From Ureibacillus yapensis (GTDB taxonomy: Bacteria > Bacillota > Bacilli > Bacillales_A > Planococcaceae), in NCBI RefSeq assembly GCF_003515775.1, contig NZ_QWEI01000017.1:1-32223 (forward strand): a DNA stretch of 32,223 nucleotides, read 5' to 3'. This document shows positions 25,025 through 31,796 of this stretch, piece by piece. A program made the translations under genes and the position numbers. Within the stretch, counting starts at the first letter, position 1. Each line of letters starts with the position of its first letter. Under the pieces are notes generated by a model. It worked only from the letters and a program-made list of their open reading frames with translations, had not been told where the DNA came from and did no database searches.

Positions 25025-25062
25025 AAAAATATCCACATTGCCAATGAGATGTGGATATTTTT
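25025..25062 (+). terminator. Intercistronic terminator-like hairpin between frmB and gshF
   Basis: AAAAATATCCACAT (25025-25038) pairs perfectly with ATGTGGATATTTTT (25049-25062) around a 10-base loop. Only 24 bases separate it from the gshF start and those hold the gshF ribosome binding site, so there is no room for a promoter between. It must allow partial read-through, be regulated, or serve as an RNA-processing or stability element. Confidence 0.75.
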
Positions 25063-25086
25063 ATCTAAAAAAGGGGGATAGTGAAG

Positions 25087-27366
25087 ATGGATTTTAAAAA
25101 AATGCTGTTCGATGACGGTGTAAAACCGTATTTGTTAAAAGCTCATTATGGAATTGAAAAAGAAAGTCAACGAGTTGACTTATCCGGAAATTTAGCTAAA
25201 ACAGATCATCCAAAAAGTATTGTTATGGCAGATGATCATCCGTATATTCAGCGAGATTTTTCGGAAACTCAGATGGAATTGGTTACACCTGTTGCGGAGA
25301 CGCTCCGGGAGCTGTTCAATTACCTGGCAGCGATTCATGATGTTGCTTACCGTTCCATGGATAAAAATGAAATGCTTTGGCCATTGAGTATGCCGCCACA
25401 GCTGCCGGAAAAAGAACAAGAGATTGTGATTGCGAAATTGAAAAATGCCCAAAATGTTCAATATCGCCAATCCTTGGCTAATTCTTATGGGCGGCGCAAA
25501 CAAATGATTTGTGGTATTCATTTCAACTTTGAATTCGGCCCTGAGTTAATCCACGCATTATTTAACCTGCAATCGGAGATAAAAGATTACCGTCAGTTTA
25601 AAAACGAAGTCTATTTAAAAGTAACCAGAAACTATTTGCATCATCGATGGTTCATCACGTATCTTTTTGGAGCTTCCCCTAGCAGTGAAGAGAACTTCTT
25701 TGAAGAAGAATCTTTGAATAAGGCAGTCAGAAGTATTAGATGCAGTAAATATGGATATGTCAATCCTGATGATGTTCAAGTATCTTACAGCAGTCTGGAG
25801 GATTATATAGCGAGTCTTTCTTCGATGGTTCAAAAAGGAATTTTATCAGAAGAAAAAGAGTTTTATTCGCCTGTCCGCTTAAGAAGCGGGTGTCATGATT
25901 CATCAGATTTGGAAGCTAACGGTATTCTTTATATCGAATTGCGCAATATTGATTTAAATCCTTTTGAAACGTATGGAATTGGTTATGAACAAGCGGAGTT
26001 TCTCCATCTTTTCTTGATTTATCTACTATGGAAAGATGAAGGGGAAAATTGCGATGAATGGGTAAATACGGGGGACTTCTACAATAATCTTGTAGCTCTT
26101 GAGCATCCATTGGAACCCACACAATTTGAAACGGAAGCCAGGAATATAATTGATGAGATGGAACAATTAGCAGAAATAATGGATTTGCCGACTTCAAATA
26201 CGTTATTTATTCATTTGCGAGAAATGCTAAATGACCCAAGCAAGACTTTGGCTGGAAGACTTTATAAAGAGAGTGAAAAAAGCAGTCAACGCGAAGTGGC
26301 TACTTCTATTGCTACAGAAAATTATCAAAAAGCATGGGAGCAGCCATATCAATTATCGGGATTTACTGACATGGAGTTGTCCACTCAGATTTTAATGTTT
26401 GATGCAATCCAGCAAGGAATCCGATTGGAAATTTTGGATCGGCAAGATCAGTTTTTGAAGCTCCAATTAAATGATCACATTGAGTATGTGAAGAATGGTA
26501 ATATGACAAGCAAAGATAGCTATGTATCCACATTAATTATGGAAAATAAAACAGTAACAAAGAAGATACTTCAGCAACATGGATTCCGCGTGCCAAAAGG
26601 TGAGGAATTCCAGACAATTGAACATGCACTGCGTTCCTATGATTTATTTTCCGCCAAATCTTTTGTTGTGAAGCCTAAAACAACCAACTATGGGTTGGGA
26701 ATATCGATTTTCAAAGAAGGCGCCAATTTAGAAGATTACCAAAAAGCCATCACACTGGCATTTAACGAAGACTCCTCTATTTTGATCGAAGAATTCATTA
26801 AAGGAACAGAATATCGATTTTTTGTGTTGAATGATAGGGTCTATGCTGTTTTATTGCGAATACCGGCAAATGTTGAAGGTGACGGCAAACAGACAATTGA
26901 AGAGCTGGTCATTCAAAAGAATCGTGATCCGTTAAGAGGAAGAAACCATAGAACGCCTTTGGAAAGCATGCAATTAGGCGAATTGGAGAACCTGATGCTT
27001 AAAGGTCAAAGCTATCACAAGGATTCAATTCCAGCGAAAGGTGAAATCGTCTATTTGCGTGAAAACTCCAATATAAGTACAGGTGGAGATTCGATTGACG
27101 TAACCGATCAAATTCCGGATGATTATAAAAAAATAGCAGTGGATGCGGTATCGGCCCTTGGAGTTAAAATTTGCGGAATCGATTTGATTATTGAAAATAC
27201 CGAAGTTCCTGCAGCTAATCAAAACGCTTATGGAATTATTGAAGCAAACTTTAATCCATCAATGTATATGCATATTTACCCGTATAAAGGGGAATCTCGA
27301 CGTTTGACTATGCATGTTTTGCATTATTTATTCCCTGAAGTCCAAAACCAGGAATCGATAAATTAG
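25087..27366 (+). CDS. gshF: Bifunctional glutamate-cysteine ligase / glutathione synthetase GshF (GshAB), 759 aa
   Basis: Makes glutathione in two ATP-dependent steps in one polypeptide. Residues of about 1-450 form the GshA-type glutamate-cysteine ligase, with HYGIEKESQRVD near the N-terminus, DFSETQMELVTP and CGIHFNFEF. Residues of about 480-755 form an ATP-grasp domain with SFVVKPKTTNYGLGIS, LIEEFIKGTEYRFFV, LRIPANVEGDGKQT and the metal-binding end IIEANFNPSMYMHIYP. The length fits GshF of Listeria and Streptococcus (about 750-780). I start at ATG 25087 (AGGGGG 9 bases before), not at GTG 25081. Direct association with frmAB supplies the thiol that those enzymes need. GshF genes are known to spread horizontally among Firmicutes; base composition here does not stand out. 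Confidence 0.96.
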   Translation: MDFKKMLFDDGVKPYLLKAHYGIEKESQRVDLSGNLAKTDHPKSIVMADDHPYIQRDFSETQMELVTPVAETLRELFNYLAAIHDVAYRSMDKNEMLWPLSMPPQLPEKEQEIVIAKLKNAQNVQYRQSLANSYGRRKQMICGIHFNFEFGPELIHALFNLQSEIKDYRQFKNEVYLKVTRNYLHHRWFITYLFGASPSSEENFFEEESLNKAVRSIRCSKYGYVNPDDVQVSYSSLEDYIASLSSMVQKGILSEEKEFYSPVRLRSGCHDSSDLEANGILYIELRNIDLNPFETYGIGYEQAEFLHLFLIYLLWKDEGENCDEWVNTGDFYNNLVALEHPLEPTQFETEARNIIDEMEQLAEIMDLPTSNTLFIHLREMLNDPSKTLAGRLYKESEKSSQREVATSIATENYQKAWEQPYQLSGFTDMELSTQILMFDAIQQGIRLEILDRQDQFLKLQLNDHIEYVKNGNMTSKDSYVSTLIMENKTVTKKILQQHGFRVPKGEEFQTIEHALRSYDLFSAKSFVVKPKTTNYGLGISIFKEGANLEDYQKAITLAFNEDSSILIEEFIKGTEYRFFVLNDRVYAVLLRIPANVEGDGKQTIEELVIQKNRDPLRGRNHRTPLESMQLGELENLMLKGQSYHKDSIPAKGEIVYLRENSNISTGGDSIDVTDQIPDDYKKIAVDAVSALGVKICGIDLIIENTEVPAANQNAYGIIEANFNPSMYMHIYPYKGESRRLTMHVLHYLFPEVQNQESIN

Positions 27367-27388
27367 AGGGCGGAGTTCATAAAATAAG

Positions 27389-27414
27389 GTTCGACCTATC
27401 ACTTTTTAGGGTAT
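27389..27414 (+). promoter_or_regulatory. Possible sigma-B promoter of the CPYC protein gene
   Basis: GTTCGA (27389-27394), 14 bases, GGGTAT (27409-27414). The -10 is exact for sigma-B (GGGTAT) and the -35 matches four of six bases of GTTTAA with allowed spacing. It lies 44 bases before the thioredoxin-like gene. Matches of this quality can occur by chance. Confidence 0.35.
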
Positions 27415-27457
27415 TTATACACCGTAAATATTCACATTAGAGAAAGGAGACGGAGTC

Positions 27458-27808
27458 ATGACTGCATCTTATGAAGAAACTGTAGCTAGTTTTGAAAAAA
27501 TTGATTCTGCAAAAGCACAGGAATTGGTGAAAGGGGAAGGCGAAGCCGTGATTTATATTGGCAAGGCTGTATGCCCGTATTGCCAAAAATTCGTCCCAAA
27601 GTTAAAGAAAGTTGCTGATGAAACCGAAACTCATATCTATTATGTCAATAGTGTGGAAGAATCTGATCTGGAAGGTATTGGAGCCTTACGCGAGGAATAC
27701 GACATTCCAACGGTTCCCGGTTTCATCTATACAAAAGGCAACACCGTAAACGTGAAATGCGATTCATCGATGCCAGAGGAAGAAATCATAGATTTTATGA
27801 AACAATAA
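27458..27808 (+). CDS. Thioredoxin-like protein with glutaredoxin-type CPYC motif, 116 aa
   Basis: A cytoplasmic thioredoxin-fold protein. The active site is C39-P-Y-C42 in KAVCPYCQKF, the dipeptide found in classical glutaredoxins, and the cis-proline loop reads YDIPTVPGF. The N-terminal helical segment (residues 1-25) and overall plan resemble the thioredoxin-like (bacteriocin-accessory or PedB-like) group of Firmicutes rather than true glutaredoxins. Strong ribosome binding site (AAAGGAGACGG). It lies 91 bases after gshF. Its position beside a glutathione synthase suggests glutathione-linked disulfide reduction, but a thioredoxin-type role is equally possible. A terminator follows at 27829-27860. 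Confidence 0.85.
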   Translation: MTASYEETVASFEKIDSAKAQELVKGEGEAVIYIGKAVCPYCQKFVPKLKKVADETETHIYYVNSVEESDLEGIGALREEYDIPTVPGFIYTKGNTVNVKCDSSMPEEEIIDFMKQ

Positions 27809-27828
27809 ATTAATTGTAATTCACAATC

Positions 27829-27860
27829 GGACGCTCTTTAGAATGGAAAGAGCGTCCTTC
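27829..27860 (+). terminator. Rho-independent terminator of the frm/gsh region
   Basis: GGACGCTCTTT (27829-27839) pairs perfectly with AAAGAGCGTCC (27847-27857), followed by a T-rich tail. The rest of 27861-28170 has no gene; a 43-codon open frame without start (27940-28068) is discussed among the rejected items. Confidence 0.85.
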
Positions 27861-28170
27861 TTCATGAACAATTTCGTGTTTTCTTTTTTCAATAATATTA
27901 AACATGCAACGGAATTTTCTCCGAAAATCTCTCCTCTAAAAAACACATCAATATATTTATCGCAAAGAGTTTGCAAAAAGGAAAATTCAACAAATTAATA
28001 ATGGTGTTTGGAAATTCATTGGTGCTGCAAAAAAGGAAAGAGAATCCTTAAAGTCGAAATGGAAATGATTTAATGTGATAAAAAGAGAGGATATTTAACA
28101 AGTAATCATATATGTTTACAGGGGTAGTTACTTTAAACTGTTGATTAGATTCTCAAAAGGAGTAAAAAAT

Positions 28171-28620
28171 ATGACTCAATATATATATATTGCTTCACCA
28201 ATGAAGCTGCTTCAAGGTTCATTCGGTGCAAATCCGGTCTCTTCAGAAAAACCCAATGTCTTTAACAGTGAATTAGACTTTGTACATCTTTATTTTGAAA
28301 ATAATTATGATAGCAAACTTAAACAAAAAATTTCATATAGCCCCCATTTCTCATTCGTTCACCAAGTAGCAGTTTATGTTAATCATATCCCTTTTAAGTA
28401 TAGATTAAAGGGAACGCCCGAAGAAGAAAAGTGCTTGAATATACTCTATTCTTATTTAGAAAAAGCCTTTCAATCCAGTGGAGTTGTAGAGTATTTCACT
28501 TCCCTCAGCGGTAAAGAAGATTTGGAAATTTTAACAACAAGAAAGGTGCATTGGAGTGAAATAAAAACGCCGTATGACCTGGTTTTAGAAGATCGAGAGT
28601 TTTGGGAAATAACATTTTAA
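28171..28620 (+). CDS. Conserved-looking hypothetical protein, 149 aa
   Basis: ATG 28171 is preceded by AAAAGGAG; the frame extends upstream to 28141 but without a binding site. The protein is soluble, mixed alpha/beta and rich in aromatic residues (YIYIASPMKL, YFENNYDSK, YSPHFSFVHQVAVYVNHIPFKY), ending in YDLVLEDREFWEITF. I recall similar hypothetical proteins in Bacilli, but no domain name. No signal peptide, membrane segment or catalytic motif. Codon use and the strong ribosome binding site support a real gene. The neighbours are unrelated small genes, so there is no context for function. Confidence 0.7.
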   Translation: MTQYIYIASPMKLLQGSFGANPVSSEKPNVFNSELDFVHLYFENNYDSKLKQKISYSPHFSFVHQVAVYVNHIPFKYRLKGTPEEEKCLNILYSYLEKAFQSSGVVEYFTSLSGKEDLEILTTRKVHWSEIKTPYDLVLEDREFWEITF

Positions 28621-28775
28621 TAAATTTCTAATTCACTTTGAACAAGTGCTTACTTTTCCTGTTCAGCTTAAGGCGTTGATCAAACAAGGGATTAACGTTT
28701 TTTTGTTGAATATAATGAAACGATGGAGAGGTTCATTGAACGTTGGCGTACAAAAATGGTTAGAGGGGGATTTTT

Positions 28776-29270
28776 TTGAAGCTGAAAACTCTAGGACTTA
28801 TTATCTCTTGTATGCTTTTTATGATGTTGGGCTGTTCTTCAAATAAAACGGAAGAAAGTAAGGTAACTTTACCTGAAGAGATGCCAAGTTTCGTTAAAGA
28901 AAGTGATTTGAAAAAGGTTGATTGGGATAAAAAAGCTGTAAGGTTCAATGGCAATATGATCGGCAATGAAAATAAATCAGGTGTGATTGGTGCTGATATG
29001 CCAAGCATCAACATCAACCAAAAGTGGATGTGGCACTTATGGGGCATTGAAAATCCAAACAATCTAACGGTCATTGCTTTTCACAGAGAAACTGGAACGG
29101 TCCATAGAATCCTAACAACAGGCTGGACGATTGAGCTTGGAGGAAAAAATAATGGAGCAGATGCACACGTACCATCAAGCGTGAACATTCCAAAAGCAGG
29201 AGAATGGGCAATATTGCTTTATATTGATGGGAAATTGTTCGATATAATCGTTTGCGAAATCAGTGAATAA
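28776..29270 (+). CDS. Putative lipoprotein, 164 aa
   Basis: A TTG start at 28776 follows AGAGGGGG. A type II signal peptide (MKLKTLG, hydrophobic core, lipobox MLGC with the cysteine at about residue 20) predicts a membrane-anchored lipoprotein on the outer face. The mature domain of about 140 residues appears beta-rich with conserved-looking features: NQKWMWHLWGIENPNN, GGKNNGADAHVPSSV and GEWAILLYIDGKLFD, suggesting an Ig-like or DUF4871-type sandwich (tentative). It could bind a small molecule or stabilise a cell-wall protein. No operon partner other than the small gene 83 bases downstream. Confidence 0.75.
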   Translation: MKLKTLGLIISCMLFMMLGCSSNKTEESKVTLPEEMPSFVKESDLKKVDWDKKAVRFNGNMIGNENKSGVIGADMPSININQKWMWHLWGIENPNNLTVIAFHRETGTVHRILTTGWTIELGGKNNGADAHVPSSVNIPKAGEWAILLYIDGKLFDIIVCEISE

Positions 29271-29353
29271 CATAAGTATGACCTACAGGGGCAGTAATCC
29301 AAAAAGGATTAGTGCTCTTTTTGAAATACCAGAATAAATTTAGGGGCGGAGCA

Positions 29354-29674
29354 ATGAAAAATAACTTGATTGCATTATCGATTTGTATTTTTGCAGTCTG
29401 CTTTGTTATAGGATGTTGGTTAATTTCGGATAGTTTAAGTGGTGAGGAAAAAGATAATGATAAAGAGGTTCAACATCAGTTGATGACAAAATCAGAGGTG
29501 GCCAATTATTTAGGTATAAGTCCTGAAGAAGTTCAAAAGTTAACGGAAATACCCAATGGCGATAACAGTTTTACAAGTGAAATTCCCCATATAAAGATTG
29601 GGAAAAAGAATTATTACCCTATCAAAGCAATAGACAAATGGCTACAAAAAACAGAGCTAATTGTTGTTCCATAA
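29354..29674 (+). CDS. Small protein with N-terminal membrane segment and excisionase-like HTH, 106 aa
   Basis: ATG 29354 follows GGGGCGGAG. Residues of about 4-25 form one hydrophobic segment, containing VIGC, which could serve as a lipobox or be part of a membrane helix. Residues of about 42-102 read like an excisionase/MerR-type helix-turn-helix (HTH_17): LMTKSEVANYLGISPEEV...IPHIKIGKKNYYPIKAIDKWLQ, with the usual wing (IGKKNYYPIKAI). A DNA-binding-type domain tethered to a membrane anchor is unusual; if the anchor is a lipoprotein signal, the domain would be outside the cell and could not bind DNA. Function unknown. Terminator at 29699-29725. Confidence 0.7.
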   Translation: MKNNLIALSICIFAVCFVIGCWLISDSLSGEEKDNDKEVQHQLMTKSEVANYLGISPEEVQKLTEIPNGDNSFTSEIPHIKIGKKNYYPIKAIDKWLQKTELIVVP

Positions 29675-29698
29675 TAAGCTGAAAATTCCTATTCAGCG

Positions 29699-29725
29699 AA
29701 AAAGCGCTCAATCAGAGCGCTTTTT
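29699..29725 (+). terminator. Rho-independent terminator
   Basis: AAAAAGCGCTC (29699-29709) pairs perfectly with GAGCGCTTTTT (29715-29725) around a 5-base loop. It separates the HTH gene from the convergent small spore gene and may act in both directions. Confidence 0.9.
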
Positions 29726-29782
29726 GTTCGGAAATGGAGAAGAATTGTGGGGGGAATCTTGTTTGCGGCGGCCAAGATTAAA

Positions 29783-29914
29783 TTAGTACCAATTCTTCAT
29801 GAAAGCAGTACCTACGATAATCAATAGGATGAACAGTACAACAATCAAAGCGAACTCATTGTTTTTGCGGTCATAAGTTCCGCCAACATTACTGTAATCA
29901 TTGTTGTATCCCAT
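29783..29914 (-). CDS. YjcZ-family sporulation protein, 43 aa
   Basis: A small spore-associated membrane protein, short enough to be missed by ordinary ORF cut-offs. The C-terminal half, NEFALIVVLFILLIIVGTAF, is the hallmark of the YjcZ family, preceded by a Gly/Asn/Tyr-rich start (MGYNNDYSNVGGTYD). A perfect ribosome binding site (AAGGAGGTG) lies before ATG 29914. The promoter region contains a sigma-K/sigma-E-like -10 (CATAAATTA). Such proteins are made in the mother cell late in sporulation and are thought to associate with spore membranes or coat; the precise role is unknown. Its presence indicates a spore-former. Confidence 0.9.
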   Translation of the reverse strand: MGYNNDYSNVGGTYDRKNNEFALIVVLFILLIIVGTAFMKNWY

Positions 29915-29938
29915 AGTCTTCACCTCCTTAACACTATC

Positions 29939-29947
29939 TAATTTATG
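29939..29947 (-). promoter_or_regulatory. Sigma-K/sigma-E-like -10 element upstream of the YjcZ gene
   Basis: On the minus strand the sequence CATAAATTA matches the mother-cell consensus CATANNNTA and ends 24 bases before the ATG, which suits a short leader. A matching -35 was not clear by eye, as is common for sigma-K (a minimal AC element). Confidence 0.5.
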
Positions 29948-30101
29948 AGATTTTCTCCAACGGATCTGGTATAAATGTGGAGTTCCGGTAATTTTTTCGG
30001 TATTTTCCTGCTAGTAGCTTATATTAATCAGGCACATTTCTATCGTAAAGGACAGTTTAGTTTATAAAGAATGATTACATAATAAGATTGGAGGTGTTGC
30101 A

Positions 30102-30524
30102 ATGCTTACGGTTAGGAATGCTGAAAGTTACCTTAGAAATCTAATTAGTGAAGATAGCGATGATATAAATAATGTTTGGGAAACCTTTAAAGCTTTTTGT
30201 AGAGAAACAGTTGAAGGGGAAGAAAATAAAGAAATTTTATTTCAATGTGGTGTTTACGATTATAATGGAGAGAATCTGTTTCATTTTGAATTTGTTCGCC
30301 AATTTACAATATATGAAGAAAATAATTATTCACACATTGAACAACTGCACTGCGGTTGCTTATTTGAACCAACAGATGAACTAAAAAACTTGGAGGTATC
30401 AGAATGGTCAATGGACTACGATGATCTCGAGGATTATTTTAATCATATAGAAAGTCTTCAGGAATTTAAAATACCCTTAAACTCTAAACCGATAAGAATA
30501 GAAATAGTTCAAGGAAGTATTTAA
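30102..30524 (+). CDS. Hypothetical acidic soluble protein, 140 aa
   Basis: Unrecognised. ATG 30102 has a good ribosome binding site (TTGGAGGTG). The protein is acidic (many Asp/Glu, e.g. ISEDSDDINN and YDDLEDYFNHIESL), has no signal or membrane segment, and contains FQCGVYDYNGENLFHFEFVRQFT and LHCGCLFEP with three cysteines. Composition and size resemble small immunity or antitoxin-like proteins, and the base composition is noticeably more AT-rich than the frm/gsh genes nearby, which could suggest an accessory gene. No partner toxin is visible next to it. A strong terminator follows. Confidence 0.65.
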   Translation: MLTVRNAESYLRNLISEDSDDINNVWETFKAFCRETVEGEENKEILFQCGVYDYNGENLFHFEFVRQFTIYEENNYSHIEQLHCGCLFEPTDELKNLEVSEWSMDYDDLEDYFNHIESLQEFKIPLNSKPIRIEIVQGSI

Positions 30525-30565
30525 TTTTTATTGCATCCATCGGGCGATTTAATGTAGACAATGTG

Positions 30566-30610
30566 AAAAGACTAGTTTCTCAAATGGATGCTGAGAAAAC
30601 TAGTCTTTTT
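30566..30610 (+). terminator. Bidirectional terminator
   Basis: AAAAGACTAGTTTCTCA pairs with TGAGAAAACTAGTCTTTTT (one internal mismatch) around a 9-base loop. It ends the 140-aa gene; its last bases overlap the stop codon of the convergent BRCT gene, whose transcript it probably also ends. Confidence 0.85.
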
Positions 30611-30965
30611 AACAACTCTCATTTGAAGTTGACGTTACATTATTTTTTGGCATAGATAAAACCCAAAGAAAATCATCTTCCGGCATAATTTGTATATCCA
30701 CACCAAGGTTTATTAACTGCTCAGCCTTTAATTGCTTCGAACTTTTGCCGCGATGATTCTTTCCAAGAATAACAAAATCGGTCTCCTTTGTAACAGCGCC
30801 TTGCAGTATTCCCCCAAAAACTCTCACTTTTTTCGTAGCTTCTGAACGTGTCATAGTGGAAAGGGCTCCTGTAAACACGATTCTTTTATTGTAAAAGGGA
30901 TGCACTAAGTGTTGGAATGGATCGGAAAAAAGAATCACTTCTGTGTTGTCTTTATTTTGGTTCAT
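30609..30965 (-). CDS. Stand-alone BRCT-domain protein, 118 aa
   Basis: One BRCT domain fills residues of about 25-105: NKRIVFTGALSTMTRSEATKKVRVFGGILQGAVTKETDFVILG contains the family's VFTG(A/T)L start, the GG turn and the T...(D/N)x(L/V)ILG strand, and PEDDFLWVL gives the C-terminal helix. The sequence is like the BRCT of bacterial DNA ligase (LigA) or of DnaQ-type exonucleases, but no catalytic domain is attached. The first 24 residues are unstructured-looking and the tail is polar (NNVTSTSNESC). Good ribosome binding site (AAGGAGAAG). BRCT modules bind phosphate ends or phosphopeptides, so a role in DNA repair or as an accessory to a nuclease or ligase is likely but unproven. Confidence 0.88.
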   Translation of the reverse strand: MNQNKDNTEVILFSDPFQHLVHPFYNKRIVFTGALSTMTRSEATKKVRVFGGILQGAVTKETDFVILGKNHRGKSSKQLKAEQLINLGVDIQIMPEDDFLWVLSMPKNNVTSTSNESC

Positions 30966-31736
30966 ATACTTCTCCTTGATTGAATAGAGGATTTTTTATT
31001 AAATGAGATGGCAGAAAATAAAACCAGCGACTAATTGATTATACATAAGCATATTAGCAGCAAGAAAGAACTTGTTTTATATGGTCTGTAATTATGATGC
31101 CTGCAGCTGAAATCTATCTTTATTTCAAAAAACACTGTATTGCTACAATAACATTACTTACTCGTAATAGTATTTAACCAATAAAAAGACGCCAAAGTAT
31201 AGTAGTCTGTTTTTTGAAAATGAGTAAGAAGACAGAACTGGCAAGACTTTCCGGGAAGTTGTTTTCTTTAATAACTGCAAGCAAGTTAACAATTGTTTGA
31301 ATATAAAATCTATTAATAATCTTTATACTGTTTTAATAATTATCACCTCTCATTATTATTTGTAAAGGGAAAATGGGCGTTTTTTATCAAAAATCTATGG
31401 AGTGGAAGCATAATGGAAAACTCAAAGCAACAGTGATGAAAGCGCAATCATTTTCGAAAAATAGTTTCTATTGGGTGTTTATATAAAAATTTCACTTATT
31501 TCAAAAATACGGTAAAACGTAAGGGAAGCGTCATTTTTCTTAAACGGAGTAACATAAAACGGTAACATTACTTGTGTATATTCAAGACAGGCAGATGATG
31601 GTGCTGCCGGAAAATTAAAGTATTACCCTTAATCAGGATTTGCGCAGGCTCATAGGAGGTGGAATAGTTAATAGCGGAATCTATGAAAATCCATCCTATC
31701 AAGTAGAAAAATATACGAATTAGGAGAGATCAATTA
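30966..31736 (+). other. 771-base AT-rich intergenic region
   Basis: No gene is supported here. An isolated strong ribosome-binding-site sequence (AGGAGGTGG near 31656-31664) is followed only by a 2-codon frame. A short open stretch before it (about 31575-31632) ends in KLKYYP and stop, and may be a decayed gene end. The region carries the first copy of the duplicated start module described at 31683-31796. Confidence 0.4.
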
Positions 31737-31796
31737 ATGAATAAGAAATCCGACCTATCAGTAGAAAAAATACGTACTAGGAGAGATCGAGTAATG
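31683..31796 (+). repeat. Tandem duplication of a ribosome-binding-site/start module
   Basis: Two copies of about 57 bases: CCTATCAAGTAGAAAAATA...AGGAGAGATC...ATG (31695-31739) and CCTATCAGTAGAAAAAATAC...AGGAGAGATC...ATG (31754-31796). They are about 85% alike, with small indels. Each ends in ATGAAYAARAAA with the same AGGAGAG at the same distance, and the two ATGs (31737 and 31794) are in frame. Confidence 0.85.

Noticed and set aside
27940-28068. 43-codon open stretch without a start codon, coding for a Lys-rich segment (NNGVWKFIGAAKKERESLKS)
   Set aside because: It looks slightly coding-like and could be a gene remnant, but there is no start, no ribosome binding site and no recognised homology; too little to call a pseudogene.
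28646-28846. 66-codon open frame before the lipoprotein gene
   Set aside because: Overlaps the lipoprotein start in another frame, lacks a ribosome binding site and has no family features.
31575-31664. Possible decayed gene end (ADDGAAGKLKYYP then stop) followed by an orphan AGGAGGTGG
   Set aside because: Only about 20 codons are open and no family can be named; kept as a note under the intergenic entry.
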